Assembly: GCA_026874595.1 (NCBI GenBank)
Contig: CM049307.1
Span: 73,138,643-73,202,642, forward strand
DNA from: Sipunculus nudus
Taxonomy: Eukaryota; Annelida; Sipuncula; Golfingiida; Sipunculidae
DNA: 64,000 bases
Direction of reading: 5' to 3'
The position numbers were made by a program, and so were the translations under genes. Shown here one piece after another: positions 36,724 through 49,180 of the stretch (positions are counted from its first letter, which is position 1; the number at the start of each line of letters is the position of its first letter). The notes below the pieces were generated by a model that was given only the letters and a program-made list of their open reading frames with translations, did no database searches and was not told the DNA's origin.

Positions 36724-38962
36724 ATGCCCCCGCCACAAAGTGGCCGGGGCATATAGTTTTACCCATGTCCGTCATTCCGTCCTTCCGTCATTCCGAAATC
36801 AAACAGTTGTACGGACTTTTTTTCGCAATGCCTGCAGATATTGGCCTGATTTTTGGTGTGTGGGCAGATATAGACCAGTTACAGATCGAGTTCGCGTTTC
36901 GTCCCGGTTGACCTACTTTTGACCGTTTTACGGCTCCTAAACTTAGAAAATTTTTTGAAAAATAGAAATTCCATGACAAATACACATGTACGGACTTTTT
37001 TTCGCAATGCCTGCAGATATTGGCCTGATTTTTGGTGTGTGGGCAGATATAGACCAGTTACAGATCGAGTTAACGTTTCGTCCCGGTTGACCTACTTTTG
37101 ACCGTTTTACGGCTCCTAAACTTAGAAAATTTCATGAAAAATAGAAATTTCATGACAAATACACATGTACGGACTTTTTTTCGCAATGCCTGCAGATATT
37201 GGCCTGATTTTTGGTGTGTTGGCAGATAATGACCAGTTACAGATCGAGTTCGCGTTTCTTCCCAGTTGACCTACTTTTGACTGTTTTACGGCTCCTAAAC
37301 TTAGAAAATTTCATGAAAAATAGAAATTGTCATGACAAATGCACATGTACGGACTTTTTTTCGCAATGCCTGCAGATATTGGCTTGATTTTTTGTGTGTG
37401 GGCAGATAATGACCAGTTACAGATCGAGTTCGCGTTTTGTCCCAGTTGACCTACTTTTAACCATTTGACGGTGCTCTAACATAGAAAATTTCATAAAAAA
37501 GTGCACATGCATAGACTTTTTTTTCGCAGTGCCTGCAGATACGGGCCTGATTTTTTGTGTGTAGGCAGATATTGACCAGTTACAGATCGAGTTCTTGTTT
37601 TGTCCCAGTTGACCTACTTTTGACCATTTGACTGCTCCTGAACATAGAAAGTTTCATGAAAAATAGAAATTTTCATAACAAATGCATATGTACTGACTTT
37701 TTTTCGCAATGCCTGCAGATATTGGCCTGATTTTTGGTGTGTGGGCAGATATAGACCAGTTACAGATCGAGTTAACGTTTCGTCCCGGTTGACCTACTTT
37801 TGACCGTTTTACGGCTCCTAAACTTAGAAAATTTTTTGAAAAATAGAAATTCCATGACAAATACACATGTACGGACTTTTTTTCGCAATGCCTGCAGATA
37901 TTGGCCTGATTTTTGGTGTGTGGGCAGATATAGACCAGTTACAGATCGAGTTAACGTTTCGTCCCGGTTGACCTACTTTTGACCGTTTTACGGCTCCTAA
38001 ACTTAGAAAATTTCATGAAAAATAGAAATTTCATGACAAATACACATGTACGGACTTTTTTTCGCAATGCCTGCAGATATTGGCCTGATTTTTGGTGTGT
38101 TGGCAGATAATGACCAGTTACAGATCGAGTTCGCGTTTCTTCCCAGTTGACCTACTTTTGACTGTTTTACGGCTCCTAAACTTAGAAAATTTCATGAAAA
38201 ATAGAAATTGTCATGACAAATGCACATGTACGGACTTTTTTTCGCAATGCCTGCAGATATTGGCTTGATTTTTTGTGTGTGGGCAGATAATGACCAGTTA
38301 CAGATCGAGTTCGCGTTTTGTCCCAGTTGACCTACTTTTAACCATTTGACGGTGCTCTAACATAGAAAATTTCATAAAAAAGTGCACATGCATAGACTTT
38401 TTTTTCGCAGTGCCTGCAGATACGGGCCTGATTTTTTGTGTGTAGGCAGATATTGACCAGTTACAGATCGAGTTCTTGTTTTGTCCCAGTTGACCTACTT
38501 TTGACCATTTGACTGCTCCTGAACATAGAAAGTTTCATGAAAAATAGAAATTTTCATAACAAATGCATATGTACTGACTTTTTTCCTCAGTGCCTGCAGA
38601 TACCCCCCTGATTTTTTATGTGTGGCCAGATAATGACAGTTACAGATCAAGTTCGCGTTTTGTCCCGGTTGACCTACTTTTCATTGTTTTACGGCTCCTA
38701 AACTTAGAAAACTTTATGAAAGACGGAAATTTTTATGGAAAATGCACATGTATGGACTTTTTTTCACAATGCCTGCATATACTGGCATGATTTTTGGTGT
38801 GTTGCTTGATAATGACCCGTTACAGATCGAGTTTGCATTTTGCCCTTGTTGACCTACTTTTGACCATACGACACCTCCTGAACTTAAAAAATTTTTCCAA
38901 ATTTTCCAAATGTTTCATATTTGCCCAAGGCGGGGGCATTCGTGTCGTTCCGACACATCTAG
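36724..38962 (+). mobile_element. HLE-B: complete non-autonomous Helitron-like element, nested
   Basis: The 5' end is a hairpin at 36724-36752 (ATGCCCC, GCCAC, loop AAA, GTGGC, GGGGCAT with one mismatch), followed by a GTCCGTCATTCC-type stretch. The 3' end has GGCGGGGGCAT (38929-38939), a perfect 11-base complement of the first arm, then a GTGTCG-TTC-CGACAC hairpin and CTAG (38959-38962) before TTTATCCCC. The flanks TTTTAAACAACATTTTT and TATCCCCAACC join into a normal host repeat unit (compare about 23978-24010). The core is about 12 tandem units of roughly 177 bp. No protein is encoded; the 60-78 codon frames here are repeat products. Confidence 0.8.
36813..38790 (+). repeat. Roughly 177-bp tandem core of HLE-B with five-unit higher order
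   Basis: Units start with CGGACTTTTTTTCGCAATGC and include GACCAGTTACAGATCGAG and TTGACCTACTTTTGACC. Starts recur near 36813, 36991, 37168, 37348, 37514, 37694 and onward. A block of five units recurs almost unchanged 881 bases downstream (36919-37690 against 37800-38571), so a multi-unit segment was duplicated recently. Confidence 0.85.
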
Positions 38963-39565
38963 TTTATCCCCAACCTTTCATCTCGCACAAATTGCTCACC
39001 TACCAATAGGCTAAGATTCCTATAAATTTTGGGGTTACAAGGTCATAGGTCAATGTCACTTAGCCATCTGTCCTTAAATCTGTGGCACGGATTTTGGTTA
39101 AAGGACTTTGGTTAACCCCATCACTTTTAAAGTACTGCATCTTTTTCCTTCAAATTGACACAAAATCTCCCCTAAAATGTCGGACAGCTCGAACATGTGT
39201 GACCTTGGCCCTTGGTTCCTCGTCAAGTGTCAATATATGCTTCAGAAGAAGGATGCCTATTAAAGAAGGGGGTTTAGAAGGAGTATGCTTTATTTGTCTG
39301 GGGACACTACGGGATCTCTGATGCCAGAAATTTCTAGTTTTTCATACCAGGCATACCTTATAAATTGTAGATTTACATGGAGGTACTGCATGTGGTATAA
39401 ACCGGAGATGTCATTCGGCTTTGAATAAGACCATATCATGACTGTCTCCGCGTCAGGACAAAGGCTGTATGTGAAATGTCAGCATTGTACAATGGTTCTG
39501 TATTGCGGGGATAACAAAACTGAGGTGCTGTGACCCTGACTTCTGCTTCCAAGGTCAAGTTAACC

Positions 39566-39812
39566 AGCTTCTTTGGTCTAGAAATGTAACACAAGACTCA
39601 AAGCCGGGGGATGACGAGTTCAAATCTCAGCTGAGGAGCAGTGACATTATTTCATCTTCCGCCCCAACAAGGGTGAGCACTGTGCAGCCCTAAATGGGAA
39701 GGTTGTTCCCCATAACCGTGTTTCACTCACCAACGAGTGCAACTTTGGTTCCTTGGCCCATAGGCGCGGTAGACACTAGGTCTTGGCGAAACCAGGATTG
39801 AAAAAATAGAGG
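39566..39812 (+). mobile_element. tRNA-derived SINE
   Basis: It has a box A-like TGGTCTAGAAATG (39574-39586) and box B CGAGTTCAAATCTC (39615-39628) at tRNA-like spacing. A body with ACCGTGTTTCACTCACCAACG and a 3' part with CGCGGTAGACACTAGGTC, ending in an A-rich tail (ATTGAAAAAATAG), follow. The 3' part matches the SINE at 57265-57545, so both belong to one family or share a 3' domain. Box A is decayed. Confidence 0.7.
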
Positions 39813-41279
39813 AAAAGAGTTATTCGAAATATTTCGAAAAAGATCTATAATTTATATCGTCTTCAAGTTTTATAAACTCATACCATACCTGGAACATATA
39901 TGTTTCATTTTGAATTCTATGAACGTTGTTTGAATGGTTTAGAGCACATATATAGGCATATCGCAAGATGATCTAAATTTTTGCACAGCTTTGTGAAGCT
40001 ATGGTCAAATTCTTTTTTTCGCTAATTTAATGACTAGACCGTATTAAATCGTATCATTACATAGTTACAAGCTCAGACATTGAATCAGGGTGGATTTTTA
40101 TGCATCCACCCGATATCTTCAAGGTACACTGAAATTAAATCATTTTGAGGTAAGGGTCAGAATAAGAGGCAAAACTTTAGTGCCATCCGAACGAGAAACA
40201 TGGAAACTTAAACTGAATGCCTAAATAAATAACAAGCTTTTATGTCAGACAGATATCTGACTAGCGCCATTTCGGCCGTCTGACAACATTCTCCGACCAG
40301 CGTCAGAGTGCCATTACATCTTGTATGGAGGGTCGCACTAAAAGGCTCGATGAGGATGCAAATATTTTCGTCATATCTGAGATTGCCTCTTAACTCACAG
40401 GTACGCTTAAAATAAACCTGACCAAACGTTAATTATGTTTGTGTACTTTTTAACAACACCTGACGAGTGCAAGGAAAATTCCGTTGTGACTCCGCATATG
40501 GGTAAATCCTCCTGCATGTTTGTTGAATTTCTGACCGCAAGGGTCACTGGCCGATAGCCAATTTGTACGCCTCACAGCAGTTAAGCTGTTACCATAGAAA
40601 TGGATTAACACTGGGTTTGTGAGCTTACATGCATTTTTTGTGTGTGAGTTCATCACTCGTAGCCTAATGTTTCGATAAATGACTGATTACCAAGGTATTT
40701 ATGCAATAGGATGGATGGCTGTTAAAGTGCGTTCTCGCCTATACCTTGTGTCACGACTCAAGTGCTGGACTACCAGCGTACTGAGTCGTCTATTCCATGC
40801 TAATGTCTGACCTGGTGATTCTGTGACCTGGGAAGTCACTATACGTGGTGTAAGTTTTGTGCTCCTTCCAGCTATATACATAGTGAACTGCATGGTAACA
40901 CAATGTTCATATTGTAAGTAATATGTCGGAACTGCCGATTACCTCCTCGTTAATACACTCCTCTGGTTAATGTGCAAAACTACGCTATTGTTCCCCAGCT
41001 TATTATTGAACCACTACAATGGTAATAACCAGGAGCTTTAATTTGAGACACTTGAGTCTTCAGAAGTCATACTCATAAAAACAGCGGGTGTTATTTGTCA
41101 CAAGATCAGCCCGGTTTGCCTAGCTTGAACTTAGAACTTCTGAAGCAATCGAGCGTGACACAAAGAAACTATATAATCACAACCTTTTTATCTAGATTTT
41201 ATAAATTTCATGACAGTGTCTGATGTCATCACTGAGAATCCTTCCACACCACCTCTTACAATAACAGGTTGAATTTATT
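39813..41279. other. Non-coding stretch
   Basis: No gene or element end recognised between the SINE and HLE-C. Short frames on the minus strand (40450-40893) show no motif. Confidence 0.5.
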
Positions 41280-42983
41280 GTATCCGCCAAAAACTAAGTT
41301 TTGCGGATACTATGTTTTTGACCGGGTTCTGCCGCCGCCGCGTTCGTTTCCGGAGAACTCCTCTGAGACTACTGGACGGATTTTTCCGAAACTTACACCA
41401 CTTATCGGGTCACATGTGAACTGGTGCCTAACCGAATGGCGTTGACCTCTGACCTTTCCTCTCTGCCCAGCGTCCATTTGTGCGTCTGTTTCCACACATA
41501 AACTCACATATCTCGGGAATCGTTTGACCGATCAGGAAATTTTTTTGTACAAATGTAGCCCTTGAATAGCTTTATAACATACACAAAAATGGTGGCGCCA
41601 CCTGCAGCCATGTTTGCACAGTGTCCATCTGTTCGTCTGCCTTTAATATCACTCGTATCTCTGCAGTTGTTTGACTAATTCACCTGAAATTCGGCATGTG
41701 TATACATCCTGGATAGCTTTCTTGATTTTATGACAGGTGGCGCCACCTACATTCACGTTTACGCTGCAGACATCCAAGCTCATATCTCGGGAACCGTTTG
41801 ACCGATTGGGCCACATAGCTCTTTATCATACACAAAACTGGAGGGCCACCTGAAACCATTTTTGCACTGCGTCTGTCTGTTTGTCTGCCGTGGGCTAAAA
41901 TCAGTCGTATCTCTGTAGTGGTTTGACTTATCTGCCTAAAACTTTTGCGAGCTTATACATCTTGGATAGCTTTCTCGATTTTTTTGGCAGGTGGCGCCAT
42001 CTACATTTATGTTAACACTGCAGACATTCAGGCTTATATCTCAGGACTGGTTGGACATATCCCCCAGAAATTTTTCAAGTGTATAGATCTCACATAGCTC
42101 TTTATCATACGCAAAACTGGTGGCGCCACCTTCAGCCATTTTTGCACAACATCCGTCTGTTTGTCTGCCGTGGGATAAAATCACTTATATCTCGGCAGTG
42201 GTTTGAAATATCTGCCTAAAATTTTGCAGCTTTATACATCCTGGACAGCTTTCTTGATTTTTATGACAGGTGTCGCCACCTACATTCTAGTTTACGCTGC
42301 AGACATCCAAGCTCATATCTCGGGAACCGTTTGACCGATTGGGCCAAAATTTTGCATGTGAATAGATCTCACATAGCTCTTTATCATACGCAAAACTGGT
42401 GGCGCCACCTGCAACCATTTTTGCACAGCATCCGTCTGTTTGTCTGCCGTGGGATAAAATCACTCATATCTCGGCAGTGGTTTGAAATATCTGCCTAAAT
42501 TTTGCAGGTTTATACATCCTTGACAGCTCTCTTGATTTTATGACAGGTGTCGCCACCTACATTCTAGTTTACGCTGCAGACATCCAAGCTCATATCTCGG
42601 GAACCGTTTGACCATTTGGGCCAGAGTTTTGCATGTGTATAGATCTCGCATAGCTCTTTATCATACGCAAAATTGGTGGCGCCACCTGTAACCATTTTTG
42701 CACAGCGTCCGTCTGTTTGTCTGCCACGAGCTAAAATCACTCATATACATGTAGTGGTTTGACTTATCTGCCTTAAATTTTGCATATGTATACAACTTGG
42801 AGAGCTTTCTGGATTTTGTGTTAGGTGGCGCAACCTACATGCACATTTCGGCTGCAGACATCCATGCTAATATGCAACACTTCACTCTATTTCCCCTTGT
42901 CACTCATTCCATGCCTCACTTCACCCGTTCCACTCTGATTTTGGCGGATACACGTAGTCGCTTGTCGACTACCCGTATTCTAG
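41280..42983 (+). mobile_element. HLE-C: complete non-autonomous Helitron-like element
   Basis: It starts after ATT with hairpin arms GTATCCGCCAAAAC and GTTTTGCGGATAC (41280-41310), then CTATG and a GCCGCCGCCGCG stretch. The core has about five units of roughly 240-284 bp with CATATCTCGGGAACCG, TTTATCATACGCAAAACTGG, TGGCGCCACC and GTCCGTCTGTTTGTCTGCC. The 3' end carries TTTTGGCGGATAC (42939-42951), complementary to the first arm. A GTAGTCG/CGACTAC hairpin (42954-42972), CTAG (42980-42983) and TT come next. No protein is encoded. Confidence 0.8.
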
Positions 42984-45413
42984 TTGACAATATACTCACT
43001 GCCTGTTATATAGGGATTTTTAAAATGTTCATAACGCTCAGGGGTGAACAGAGAATTTAAGAATAGTGGATGGGCTTTTAAAGCGAGGTGTCGATGAGGG
43101 CATTGGGGTATATGGAAGGGGGGAGGGTATCTGCTGAAAGTACTTTAATGTTTAGGATTTAATGGTGCCATCTAGGTAGATAACGTTGCGAGACATAAAA
43201 TCGGTATTAAGCGTGTGTTTTTTTTTTCTTAACAGAAACTTTTTTGGGGGGAAGGCCCGCCTGAGACGCTTTCTTCATATATTTAAATTGGATCTAGATA
43301 AAAGCTGCACAGGTGTTCAAAGCTTGCTTTAAACTTTTTGCCATATATTTTAAAAATAAACTTTTACCCTTTTATTAAGCAAAATGACAGTGCTTAACCC
43401 ATCTATCGCGAAAATTCAGCAACCATTCACAGGAATGGAGTCCGAATGATTGAGGGGGAATACGCTCCCGAGGCAGCGGAAATCTTGCGCTTCTAAAGAA
43501 GCTACTGATTTTCCCGCTGCCTGGTTTGAGAGTTTATGATACACTTAGACACCAGGTGGAGAGTCTGTCTGCTGAAAAAAAAATTGCTGATGTGACTAGC
43601 AGCCAACCAAATGCCAGTTAAACACTCGACAGGCATAATCGCTCCGCCAAAAGCTGCGCTTCAAGCGCCGCTTGATGGGAGTTTAATAGTTATTCTTAGT
43701 AAAGAAAAGTCGAAATTTAATTGCTCCCTGTGCGTTCTCGCATCATCAACCGATTCGATTATGACATTACGACTATGTTAGCGTAGCTAGCCATGTATCC
43801 GTTGTCAGCAAAACTGAAACCAGCCAGCGAGGAGTGCACGGATCCTATTTTGATAGTTTTGTTACATTTCGTTTGAATTACAGCTCATAGGCCGGGCATC
43901 CTATGTACACAAGGACCTGCGCAAACCACGTGAGGGGCCATTCTCTCTGAGTTTGTGGCCTGTTCAAACGTTTGCCGGAGCGATGAGCTGTCACTCAAAT
44001 CGAAATGAACAACATTGGCTTCATGTATTTCTCGCTTGGCTGGTAAACCGTTTTGTCTTCCAGCACAGGGTCTCATCTGATTGCTGATTGGACCAAAATA
44101 CAGTGCTCCCCTCTGGTGTAGCAATTCAAGATACGAAGCCAAAAAAAAACAGCGCTTACGATATAGGTAGTAGGCCTATAGATAAAACGCTGTGTAAAGA
44201 GCGTAAAAGGGGAATTGCTCCTTCGATTTGATCCACACTGAACTGAAATCCTATGCAAAATAACAGGAGAATCTATGCTAATTGACAAAAAACACCTGAA
44301 CGATGATGGTTCCCTCATTGATCCCCGTGACAAAGCATTGGGATAGGCCCTCCTTAGCCTTCCCAGCATTCTTTGCCAAGATATGAGCAGAAGACGGGTG
44401 GAGTTAAAAACCCGATCTCACGTTCTTGAGAGAAATTATCACACAATGAATAATAAGTTAAAATATATGTAAGTGCATGTGTCCACACAATCGTATTATG
44501 CGTAATAAGCAGGGGTCGCTGCATATCCTGACGCTGAATGACGAACCATGTTGTTCATCCATGACCAAACTTGATTGGACAAATTCTCCTCCCCACACAC
44601 TATAATGTTAAAAAGTGAAAACAGCATAAATATATTTTGCGTTATGATTCTACAGCTAGTCCCCGCTCCCTCTCCCCGCCTCCTTGCACAGACTTCATTC
44701 CATCCAGTGATCGATTACCTAAAGATACATGTAGCACTGGATAGATATCAAGTGTACACAGTGCGCGAATACTTGTACGTGTATCTTTGTGTTAAAAACA
44801 GTTTTTTATAATCCAAGTGACCCGAGGGCTGATGTATATGGTATGGAGAACAAGTATCAACTTACGTCTAAACCATAGTGTAGAGAAAATGACAATGTCT
44901 TTATTTATACAGCACACAATTTTCATATTTCATGCTCTGAATTAACAGCGATTTTATTTCCGGTAAATTTTAATCTATTCATAAATTCCATATCCATTTA
45001 AACTAAAATTGTAAATCAAGTTCATTGTGCACGAAGATAAAAAGTTCAAATTAAAGTATAAATTTCATACGTTGACAGCTCATAATGCACATGTTTTAGA
45101 AGTTTTAGCACTTTTATTTGCAAGACTGCTGAAGAATTCTGCGCCGGTATTCTGGATCCTGTCTCTTTCATACCTGTAGGATCTGTCCGGATCAGAGTAC
45201 CTTGTCAATTATATATCACATAACATTAAGGACCCCATGTTTCAGGGTAACAAGTGAACGTTGACTGTAAAATGAATCGAGCTCGCATCACAGGCTGATG
45301 GATTTTTTATACCCGTGTAAATTGACCCCGGCATTAGTTATGGGAATCAAACTACCCCTACTGTGGCATTAAAGGATGTTTTTAAGCTTATAACGCCTGA
45401 GCATTAGCTTGAT

Positions 45414-45416
<3 letters not shown>
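42984..45416. other. Non-coding stretch
   Basis: No gene recognised. Overlapping minus-strand frames at 43885-44369 (85 and 98 codons) lack known motifs and lie in slightly less AT-rich DNA. They are best read as chance. Confidence 0.45.
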
Positions 45417-45451
<35 letters not shown>

Positions 45452-45753
45452 TGGTATTGAACGATAAATTTGGGACATAAATTACATTAGGTAAGTCTTG
45501 ACACTGCTGACAGCTGGCACGACAAGGCTCGGTATCTGATCGGACATACCGTACCAGTGATCTCGCACAGGGACACGTACATGCGGCATTGTAACGCTAT
45601 CTTTATCAGTGTATCCATGTATGATAAACTCATATAACAAGGCCCTTAGACGACAGGAGAGTATCTTTTTCCTTAAATGCGCCTGAGTGCGAATAAATGG
45701 ACTTTACACCCACCCACACACAAATACACACATTTATATTTATACAAATGTAA

Positions 45754-45808
<55 letters not shown>
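45417..45808. repeat. Dinucleotide microsatellites (TA)n and (TA)n(TG)n
   Basis: (TA)n covers 45417-45448. A compound (TA)n(TG)n covers 45755-45808 and is preceded by a CACCCACACACAAATACACAC patch. The VCVCVC-rich frames across it are artefacts. Confidence 0.9.
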
Positions 45809-45811
<3 letters not shown>

Positions 45812-46059
45812 TATAATACCTCCAAGGGAGAGGGAAAGCTCAAAAGGGGTTTCCAAAATGTCAACATTAAGGAACACTTAAATAATGTGATTTTGTTAAG
45901 AAAAATTTGATTCAATAAGACGGCTGTGTCAATCTCCCGTCTTCACCCACTTTACGTGGGGGTTATCTGGAGCCATATTCTCCCTATATAGGACAAGTTC
46001 TTATCTTATTGACGCAAATACCAATGCTAGACCTCTCGGGATTGTTTATAAAGTCTTTC

Positions 46060-46086
46060 AACTGAGCGTCATGACCCGGGAGTCGC
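46060..46086 (+). mobile_element. Solo HLE-A 3' terminus
   Basis: The sequence AACTGAGCGTCATGACCC and then GGGAGTCGCCC with a T run repeats the 3' end seen at 25990-26020 (arm copy plus TGACCC...GGGTCA-type hairpin). No 5' end was seen upstream, so this is a remnant. Confidence 0.5.
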
Positions 46087-46329
46087 CCTTTTTTTAGCTG
46101 TAAATGTTAAATTTTGTAACGGTGTCCGCAGTTGCTCTGAAGAACTGGCTCGGTCAATTGTCTTCATTATTGCATGATTACAATGATATATGTGCATATG
46201 ATGCAAAATGTTTTAGTTTAAGGGGTTGAGAGCAGAAAACTTTCTGACGTCTGATTTTCTAAGTGCTAAAAACACACAAAAACACGCGTAACTCGCAAAA
46301 TACAGGTCATATAACATAGGCAAAGTATT

Positions 46330-47250
46330 GTGCCTGTCCATAGATCTTTGACACCACCATCTCCTCGAGGCTGGTAGCGCCACCTACAATCATTTTCGCG
46401 TGGCTCCATCCCTGTGTTTGCCAACTGTTCGTCTTAGTGATAGGTTCAATGCCTTGGGCTGACATCACGCATGCCAATAGATCTTTGATACCTCCATCTC
46501 GTACTCAAGACTGGTGGCACCATCTGTTATCGCTTTCGCAATGCGTTTATCAGTACGTTTACTTTGGGTGATATTGCTCATATCTCAGTAGTGTTTCAGT
46601 TTGTGTTTTTTTTTTTTTTGCTTAACTTTGGCATGTCCATCCATCTTGGAGAGTTTTCTCGTAGACCAGACAGGTTGCGCCACCTACCTTCACGTTTTCG
46701 TAGAATACACTGATGCCCATTTCTTAATAGTGGTTTGCCCTGATTTCCTTTAATTATGCATCTCTATAGATCTTGGATTTCTCAATTTTCTACTCAAAAC
46801 TAGTTGCGCCATCTGCAATCGTTTTCGCGTGTCGTCCATCCGTAAGTTTGCTTTGGGTAAAAATTGCTCATATCTCAGGAGTGGTGCAATGTATTGGGTC
46901 TGAAATTTGGGATGTTCATCCATCATAGAGAGTTTTTGTTGTAGACCAAACAGATGGCGCCAACTACATTCCCATTTTCGTAGAATACATTGATGTCCTT
47001 TTCTTAGGAGATGTTTGTCATATTGGCCTGAAATTATGCATCTCCATAGATCTTAGATACCTCCATCTCGTAACGAAGGCTGGTGACGCATCTGCAATGT
47101 TTTCGCGTGGCGTCAATCCGTCCGTTTGCTTTGGGTAAAATCGCTCATATCTCAGGAGTTGACGGATGTATCAGCCTAAAAGTTTGCTTATTTATCCGTC
47201 TTGGAAAGCTTTGTTGTAGACAAGACAGGTCAAGCCACCTATCTTTCAAA
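46330..47250 (+). mobile_element. Decayed HLE-C-type tandem core
   Basis: About four degraded units contain GGTGGCACCATCTG/GCGCCACCTAC, TTTTCGCGTGGCGTC, ATCTTGGATACCTCC and GGGTAAAATCGCTCATATCTCAGG. They resemble the core of the complete HLE-C, but no hairpin ends are visible. Confidence 0.6.
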
Positions 47251-47639
47251 TAAAATGTTGATTTTTAAGTTCGACATTTTGGCAAGTAAATGGTCCCGGT
47301 CCCGTTTTAAGTGGAAATGACCTCTGGTGGTAGGGTGCATCTTATCTCTCATTACCTTCCACACTGTCGAACAGAATTTAAAACGGAAATTGTGTGTGCG
47401 TGGATGTGTATGAATGTGCTTTTCTTTTCAGACTGAAACACCCAAGAAATTCTCATCGGGCATGGCTAATCGAAAATGAGTGGATACAGGCCGCAAAATC
47501 ACGTGTTAATCTCGGTATTTAACGAATACACTTTAATGCAGTTCCTGTAATCCAAGGGTATTATATAATATGATGAATTAATTTATTTGCTTGCGGTGTA
47601 TTTTATATTAGTCTGAATAATGAAAAGAATTTTAGGTAT

Positions 47640-48350
47640 GTGTTACCTTAGTTATGTGTTGGGTAAGTTGACTTCATGGTAACACTTGATGTATGGACTT
47701 CATGGTAACACTTGGTGTATGTACTTCATGGTTACACTTGGTGTACGGACTTTATGGTAACACTTGGTGTATGGACTTCATGGTAACACTTGGTGTATGG
47801 TCTTCATGGTAACACTTGGTGTATGGACTTCATGGCAACACTTGGTGTATGGACTTCATTGTAACACGGTGTATGGACTTCATGGTAACACTTGGTGTAC
47901 GGACTTTATGGTAACACTTGGTGTATGGACTTCATGGCAACACTTGGTGTATGAACTTCATGGTAACACGTTGTATGGACTTCATGGTTACACTTGGTGT
48001 ACGGACTTCATGATAACACTTGGTGTATGAACTTCATGGTAACACTTGGTTATGGACTTCATGGTAACACTTGGTGTGTGGACTTCATGGCAACACTTGG
48101 TGTATGGACTTCATGGTAACACTTGGCGTATGGACTTCATGGCAACACTTGGTGTATGGACTTCATGGTGACACTTGGCGTATGGACTTCATGGTAACAC
48201 TTGGGGTATGGACTTCATGGTAACACTTGGCGTATGAACTTCATGCATGATAACACATGATGTACGGACTTCATGGTAACACTTGGTGTATGGACTTCAT
48301 GGTAACACTTGGTGTACGGACTTCATGGTAACACTTGGTGTATGGACTGC
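47640..48350. repeat. 26-bp minisatellite
   Basis: About 27 units of a 26-bp repeat (GGACTTCATGGTAACAC then TTGGTGTAT). Variants with GGCAACAC and lost bases are scattered, and no frame stays open for long because 26 is not a multiple of three. It begins gradually and ends sharply at CTGCTTTTATCAGCG. Confidence 0.9.
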
Positions 48351-49180
48351 TTTTATCAGCGTTGGACTGAGGTAGCATCCTTGACAATACCCTAATTTTA
48401 AAATTAATCCAAATTTTGTTCAAATGCATATTTACCCCATAACTTATAAATAATTTTAATCCGATACAGAGCTCTGATGGTATACGTATTTCTGAAATCA
48501 CGTTCATTTTATTTAAAATTTTAACATTTTTAAAAATTTAAATGGTAAACGATTTTAAGCAGCGTTCAATTTTTAAGTGGGCTGATATCAAATTTTTTAC
48601 TCTATCATGTTTCTTTCTTATTTAGAATTTAAATTTTGATTAAATAAAAAAAATTATTTCATTTTAAACATGAAAGAAACATGGTAAAGGAAACATTAAA
48701 AACTGGTTTGAGATATTGTCATACATTTGATATTAGCTCAGTATAAAGTGATTTCTGTTACTGGTTGTTTAAACTGTACCATTTAAAAATTTGAAATTTT
48801 CATGTGATTGGGTTGATTTAAATGAAGAGAATCTCCTACCTTAAACTTGAGACCATGGGCTTGGGGACCTTGGGAGTCCCAGGTTAATAACCTCTGACTA
48901 TGTCTCGTACTTCTTATTATCTTTCCTATTAAAGTATACAATTGCTGAAATTTTAGCACTGACGGACAGACGAATTTGACATAATTACCTTTAATCAGTT
49001 TATATAAAAGTATAGACTTAAGGGTCCTATTGTTATAAGATTAAAGCTGGATTTAAGTCCAGTAACAGGCCTAGGTACCATTGTTACGATTGTGACGTCA
49101 TGATGATTACCACAGTAACACACAGATGTCACTATTCTTCATTTATGGAAACATATTCAGCCTAGGTCTAACCTACCACG
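48351..49180. other. Non-coding stretch, strongly AT-rich
   Basis: Long T/A-rich sequence with no frames of note. No gene or element end was seen. Confidence 0.55.

Larger units (their letters stand above)
35451..39337 (+). mobile_element. HLE-C-like composite element hosting a nested HLE-B
   Basis: The 5' end after TT is a hairpin GTATCC...GGATAC (35451-35473) followed by ACTATGG and a CCGCCGCCGC-type stretch, as in the complete HLE-C at 41280. The interior has GTGGCGCCACC and AGGTCAAGGTCACA repeat units. The proposed 3' end is GGGGACAC (39300-39307) followed by a CTAG and T run at 39334-39340, which is more decayed than in HLE-C. HLE-B (36724-38962) interrupts a unit whose two halves read on into each other. 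Calling 35451-39337 a single element is inference. Confidence 0.5.

Noticed and set aside
36360-36911. 183-codon plus-strand frame as a gene
   Set aside because: It runs across AGGTCA repeat units and into the HLE-B 5' end, so it is a product of two different transposons.
43885-44369. Overlapping minus-strand frames of 85 and 98 codons
   Set aside because: Two frames overlap each other with no known motif, and no promoter or splice pattern is visible.
45677-45910. Cys/Val-rich frames over the TA/TG microsatellite
   Set aside because: Pure translation of dinucleotide repeats.
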